From an uncultured Muribaculum sp. (GTDB lineage Bacteria > Bacteroidota > Bacteroidia > Bacteroidales > Muribaculaceae), in the NCBI GenBank assembly GCA_910578835.1, contig CAJTSK010000002.1:1-64000 (forward strand): a DNA stretch of 64,000 nucleotides, read 5' to 3'. A model generated the notes under the pieces. The model ran no database searches. It was not told where the DNA came from and was given only the letters and a program-made list of their open reading frames with translations. This document shows, piece after piece, positions 60,717 to 64,000 of this stretch; position 1 is the stretch's first letter; every line of letters begins with the position of its first letter. The position numbers and the translations under genes were made by a program.

Positions 60717-61328
60717 ATGGAAACGGAAGAAATTATGTTACAGATACAAGATGCGCTCGTGACGCTTGACCTGGCAGAGCGCTTTTTTTGCTGCGATTTG
60801 GATAAATGCCTTGGTGAATGTTGTATTGAGGGTGATGCCGGCGCGCCTATCACCCGTGAAGAGTATGACAAGCTTAAAGAGCTGCTTCCTGTCGTGTATG
60901 ATGACCTCACTCCGGCTGCCCATCGTGAGATTGACGAGCGAGGTGTGGGCTATATCGACGAGGAGGGTGACCTGGTTACCACTATTGTCGACGGTAAAAA
61001 CTGTGTGTTTACCTGCTATGGACCGGGCGGCATGTGTCATTGTGCCATCGAGAAGGCTTACCGTGATGGCAGGATAACCGATTTCAGAAAGCCGGCATCA
61101 TGTTATCTTTATCCGGTAAGACTTACCAAATACCCGTCGTTCACGGCAGTAAACTATCATAGATGGAAGATATGCAAGGCGGCTGAAATACTCGGAAAAA
61201 AAGAGGGCATAAGGCTTTATCAATTCCTTAAGGACCCTCTTACAAGTTATTTCGGTAAAGAATGGTATGACGAGCTTGCTACGGCATGTGAGGCATATCT
61301 CGAACAGTACGGTGATTCCAATCAGTGA
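60717..61328 (+). CDS. DUF3109-family Cys-rich protein
   Basis: A 203-residue cytosolic protein. LDKCLGECCIEGDAGAPIT, CVFTCYGPGGMCHCAIEKAY and KPASCYLYPVRL are the cysteine clusters of DUF3109, probably an iron-sulfur or zinc site. It starts one base after the T9SS-plug stop, and its end overlaps the convergent TolC-like gene by 7 bases. Function unknown. Confidence 0.83.
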   Translation: METEEIMLQIQDALVTLDLAERFFCCDLDKCLGECCIEGDAGAPITREEYDKLKELLPVVYDDLTPAAHREIDERGVGYIDEEGDLVTTIVDGKNCVFTCYGPGGMCHCAIEKAYRDGRITDFRKPASCYLYPVRLTKYPSFTAVNYHRWKICKAAEILGKKEGIRLYQFLKDPLTSYFGKEWYDELATACEAYLEQYGDSNQ

Positions 61329-62620
61329 GGTGTCGCGTAAAATTCGAGTACCTGTGTGCGCAGTATCAGCTCGTATCCGGCTTGTATGCGTTCGGCAGTA
61401 GCTCTTAGCGCCTTTGTCTTGCTTTGCTCATACTCGCTTGGTGTGGCTCTGCCGATATTGTATTTCTCCCTCATCGCCTCAAATGCCTTTTGTGCGGCAT
61501 CTTCCGCTACTTCGCTTGCCTTCAGCTTATGGCGTGCGCCGTCGGCTTGATAATATGCCTGCTGTATAGACTTGAAAAGTCGTTGGCACGCGTCGTCATA
61601 TTGCAGGCGCGCTGTTACATTCTGCACCTTTGCTCTGTTTATGGAGTTGCGTGTGTTGAGCGCGTCAAATATGGGTATGTTTAGCGAGAAGCCGAAGTAG
61701 GTGCTGTAATTGTTTTTCATCTGCCTTCCAAACCCGTCGTTGGGTAGCCCGGAAATCTTGTAGTAGGAGCTTCCCAATCCGGCATTGAAATTGAGTGTCG
61801 GTATATAGCCTGTCTTTGCCAGTGAAATGTTTTTTTCAGAGGCGATTATTCCGCTACGTGCCGCAAGTATGGTATGATTGTGTTGCAATGCCGCTTCATA
61901 TACATCATCGGGGTTCATGGTAAGCATGGATGAATCGTCGGCAAGAGGCATGATGTCAAATCCGTTGATATCGTCAAGTTCAAGCAGCTGGGCGAGATCT
62001 ACTAATGCGAGGCGTATGTCGTTTTCTGTCTGTATTTTGTTCAGTTCATCCTGAGCGAGCTGCGATTTAGCTTCGAGCATGTCGATTTCCGGAATTTTTC
62101 CGGCTTCAAGCAGAGAGGAACGGCGTGTAAACTCATATTCCGACAGTTCTACCTGTCCTGCTGCGACTTCATGCAGCTCCTTGCAGTAGAGTACCTGGAG
62201 GTATGCCGTGATTACATTGAGCGTGATGTCTTCTTTTGCGGCTTCATATTGCTCGGTCACCGTCGCGAGGTTGGCTTTGGCATACGCTACTTGGCGTGTT
62301 GTCGACATGCCGGAAAACAACGGAAGGTTAAACGATGCTCCCCATTGGAAATTAGATGTGTTTCTGTCGGCATACGTGTTTTCTGCCGTAAGTCCTCGTC
62401 CTAAGTTCCATGATTGACCGGCATTAGCCGACAAGGTCGGGAGATAACGTGATTTTGCATCGGTGACGCTTTGACGGGAGGAGGCGACATCGTTTTGCCG
62501 CGACTTTATAGAGATATTATGTTCGACGGCATGGTTTATGCATTGGTCAAGATTCCATGTCTCGCCCATGACCGGGATTGCACCCAGTGTCATTGCTGTG
62601 TATATTAACAGATGTTTCAT
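61322..62620 (-). CDS. TolC-family outer-membrane efflux protein
   Basis: A 432-residue protein with a signal peptide (about 1-19). It has the two-fold repeated long-helix plan of TolC: LDQCINHAVEHNISIKSRQN at the start of repeat 1, VYEAALQHNHTILAARSGI starting repeat 2, and KYNIGRATPSEYEQSKTKA near the end. It forms the exit duct for the membrane-fusion and MacB-like partners encoded upstream. Confidence 0.9.
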   Translation of the reverse strand: MKHLLIYTAMTLGAIPVMGETWNLDQCINHAVEHNISIKSRQNDVASSRQSVTDAKSRYLPTLSANAGQSWNLGRGLTAENTYADRNTSNFQWGASFNLPLFSGMSTTRQVAYAKANLATVTEQYEAAKEDITLNVITAYLQVLYCKELHEVAAGQVELSEYEFTRRSSLLEAGKIPEIDMLEAKSQLAQDELNKIQTENDIRLALVDLAQLLELDDINGFDIMPLADDSSMLTMNPDDVYEAALQHNHTILAARSGIIASEKNISLAKTGYIPTLNFNAGLGSSYYKISGLPNDGFGRQMKNNYSTYFGFSLNIPIFDALNTRNSINRAKVQNVTARLQYDDACQRLFKSIQQAYYQADGARHKLKASEVAEDAAQKAFEAMREKYNIGRATPSEYEQSKTKALRATAERIQAGYELILRTQVLEFYATPH

Positions 62621-62643
62621 GACTGTTATAAGTGCTTGTTATA

Positions 62644-63741
62644 TCAATTGTTAATTTCAGAGCCTCTGAGACGGGTGTCCTTGTCGATGCCCGACTTAAC
62701 CTCGATGTTTATACCGTCGGATAGACCTGTGATGATGTTGCGGCGTTCAAATTGCTGTGCCGGTTTTTCAGCAGTGAGACAATACACATAGGTGCTGTCG
62801 CCTGCCCATTCTATGATACCCTCCGGTATGGTAAGCACACTGTCGGCATGGCTGAGGCGTATCGAGGCATTGGCGCTGTAGCCGGCGCGAAGCTGTACGG
62901 AGTCGGGTACTTCAATCGCAGCTTTAAGCTCGAAAGTATTTGAGCCGTTTTCTTCAGTGCTTTTAGGGGCAATATATTCAATCACGGCGGCAGGAGTGAT
63001 TCCAGGGAGTGCACCGATAGATATGGTGGTGGTCATACCCGATTGCAACAGACCTACCTCAGTCTCGTCAACTTTACCTTTGAATATAAGATTGTTCATG
63101 TCGGCAATTTTTGCAACGGTCGTACCGTCGTTCATCGTGTTTGCCTGAATCACCGATGTTCCTACCTTGACCGGCACTTCAAGTATAAGACCGTCTATGG
63201 TGGCGCGCACGAGGGTATTGCTCTGCTGGGCGTTGCTTGTCGAGATACCGTCTCTTACGATTGATAGCGCGTCGAGTGCCGACTCATACTCTGCACGAGC
63301 CTTGTCGAGTGTGACACCTGACTGTTCATATTCCTCGCGGCTTACAAATTTTTTGTCATACAGTGACTTGGTGCGGTCATGTTCAATCTGAGCCTGGTCC
63401 ATGGTGATGCGAGCCACTTCCACGCGGTTATGAGCCGCCGATAACTGTGACTCTTCGGGTATCACTTTGATTTTTGCGATGATGTCACCTTCTTTCACAA
63501 GGTCGCCGGGTTCAACATTTATCTCTGATATGATACCCGAAATCTGAGGCTTGATTTCGATTTCGTCTCTCGGCTCGATTTTGCCGGTAAGGATAGTGCG
63601 GCGCTCGATATTGCCTATTGAAGGCGTCACAATCTCATATACCGTGGTCTTTGACCTTGAATTGTAAAACAGATAGACAAATGTGCCTACAAACACCAGG
63701 GCTATAAGAGTCCAGATTAAAATTCGTATTACCTTTTTCAT
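62644..63741 (-). CDS. membrane-fusion protein (MacA/HlyD type)
   Basis: A 365-residue periplasmic adaptor: one N-terminal membrane helix (ILIWTLIALVFVGTFVYLF), lipoyl-like domain (GKIEPRDEIEIKPQISGIIS, VEPGDLVKEGDIIAKI), a coiled-coil hairpin (about 95-180) and beta-barrel and membrane-proximal domains. The short hairpin and lack of a lipobox fit MacA. 23 bases before the TolC gene. Confidence 0.9.
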   Translation of the reverse strand: MKKVIRILIWTLIALVFVGTFVYLFYNSRSKTTVYEIVTPSIGNIERRTILTGKIEPRDEIEIKPQISGIISEINVEPGDLVKEGDIIAKIKVIPEESQLSAAHNRVEVARITMDQAQIEHDRTKSLYDKKFVSREEYEQSGVTLDKARAEYESALDALSIVRDGISTSNAQQSNTLVRATIDGLILEVPVKVGTSVIQANTMNDGTTVAKIADMNNLIFKGKVDETEVGLLQSGMTTTISIGALPGITPAAVIEYIAPKSTEENGSNTFELKAAIEVPDSVQLRAGYSANASIRLSHADSVLTIPEGIIEWAGDSTYVYCLTAEKPAQQFERRNIITGLSDGINIEVKSGIDKDTRLRGSEINN

Positions 63742-63763
63742 TATTGTGATGATGTTTTTTTGT

Positions 63764-64000
63764 TTATTTATCGTTAAGAGCTTCTATGGGTTTGATTCTC
63801 ATTGCCTTTATCGCGGGTATGATGCCTGCCGCCGAACCGAGCACAAGAAACGCCGCGAGTATCGATATGGCGTGCATGAACGCAAGCTGAAATCCGGGAG
63901 TGTTTCCATCTTCTGTCGTAAATATAGCCACTACGTGGAGCACTATCACCGCAAAGCAAATTCCTGCAATGCCCGCTATGGTGGTAAGCACAATGCTTTC
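63764..64000 (-). CDS. MacB-like ABC transporter permease, C-terminal part
   Basis: The last 78 residues of a FtsX/MacB-type permease, cut by the window end on its 5-prime side. Two hydrophobic helices (TIAGIAGICFAVIVLHVVAI and ISILAAFLVLGSAAGIIPAI) and the typical ending AIKAMRIKPIEALND. With the next two genes it makes a tripartite efflux system. The ATPase domain or partner is outside the window. Confidence 0.82.
   Translation of the reverse strand, partial: ESIVLTTIAGIAGICFAVIVLHVVAIFTTEDGNTPGFQLAFMHAISILAAFLVLGSAAGIIPAIKAMRIKPIEALNDK

Overview
This window comes from a member of the order Bacteroidales, most likely a gut species of the Muribaculaceae or a close relative. The evidence is a SusC/SusD polysaccharide-utilisation locus (PUL), many -7 boxes of the Bacteroidetes form TAnnTTTG (some with TTTG about 20 bases upstream), a type IX secretion plug-like protein, start codons mostly without Shine-Dalgarno sequences, and many lipoproteins. 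The family-level placement is inference. No complete transposon, prophage or CRISPR array was seen.

Left part (1-20600). After a broken HigB/HigA toxin-antitoxin remnant comes a PUL that looks built for beta-mannan or glucomannan. One strand carries GH3 beta-glucosidase, an alpha/beta-hydrolase esterase and GH2 beta-mannosidase. An AraC-type regulator is divergent from the other arm: SSS sugar symporter, GH130 mannoside phosphorylase, SusC, SusD, a surface glycan-binding-like lipoprotein, two tandem paralogous clan GH-A glycosidases and a GH26 mannanase. A perfect 11-bp inverted repeat between regulator and transporter recurs as half-sites before the GH3 operon and before susC, and is the best operator candidate. 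In the model, GH26 and perhaps the GH-A pair cut mannan at the surface or in the periplasm, SusCD imports oligosaccharides, GH2, GH3 and the esterase trim them, the symporter takes up small sugars and GH130 phosphorolyses them.

Accessory region (20600-24640). It holds a small module on the minus strand, a truncated HTH reading frame, and a three-gene cassette: a DUF4236/membrane/FtsK-gamma/TPR-like fusion, a standalone HsdR-N nuclease-like protein and a small membrane protein. A tRNA-Gly(CCC) gene with its own promoter and terminator lies next to it. This cassette is the best candidate for an undescribed system.

Middle (24640-48060), mostly housekeeping: TPR lipoprotein, GH31 alpha-xylosidase-like enzyme, speA, truA, a DUF3298 lipoprotein, acpP-fabF, a small exported peptide, a ThiF/MoeB-like enzyme, an M3 peptidase, an EEP-family membrane protein with two rhomboids, HU, a beta-barrel protein, an acetylxylan-esterase-like protein, adk, hpt, nnr and a DUF4831 protein. 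A probable free-standing small RNA (about 47887-48055) has its own promoter and terminator.

Right part (48060-64000). A glycine-cleavage operon follows (lipoate ligase, gcvT, gcvH, split gcvPA/gcvPB, lpd). Then come a cobalamin riboswitch ahead of a MetE-like B12-independent methyltransferase, radC, and a graveyard of small phage-like fragments and a tRNA-like remnant (57374-58237). tRNA-Arg(CCG), a tightly overlapping ung / C_GCAxxG / T9SS-plug / DUF3109 operon, and a TolC / membrane-fusion / MacB-like efflux operon cut by the window end complete it.
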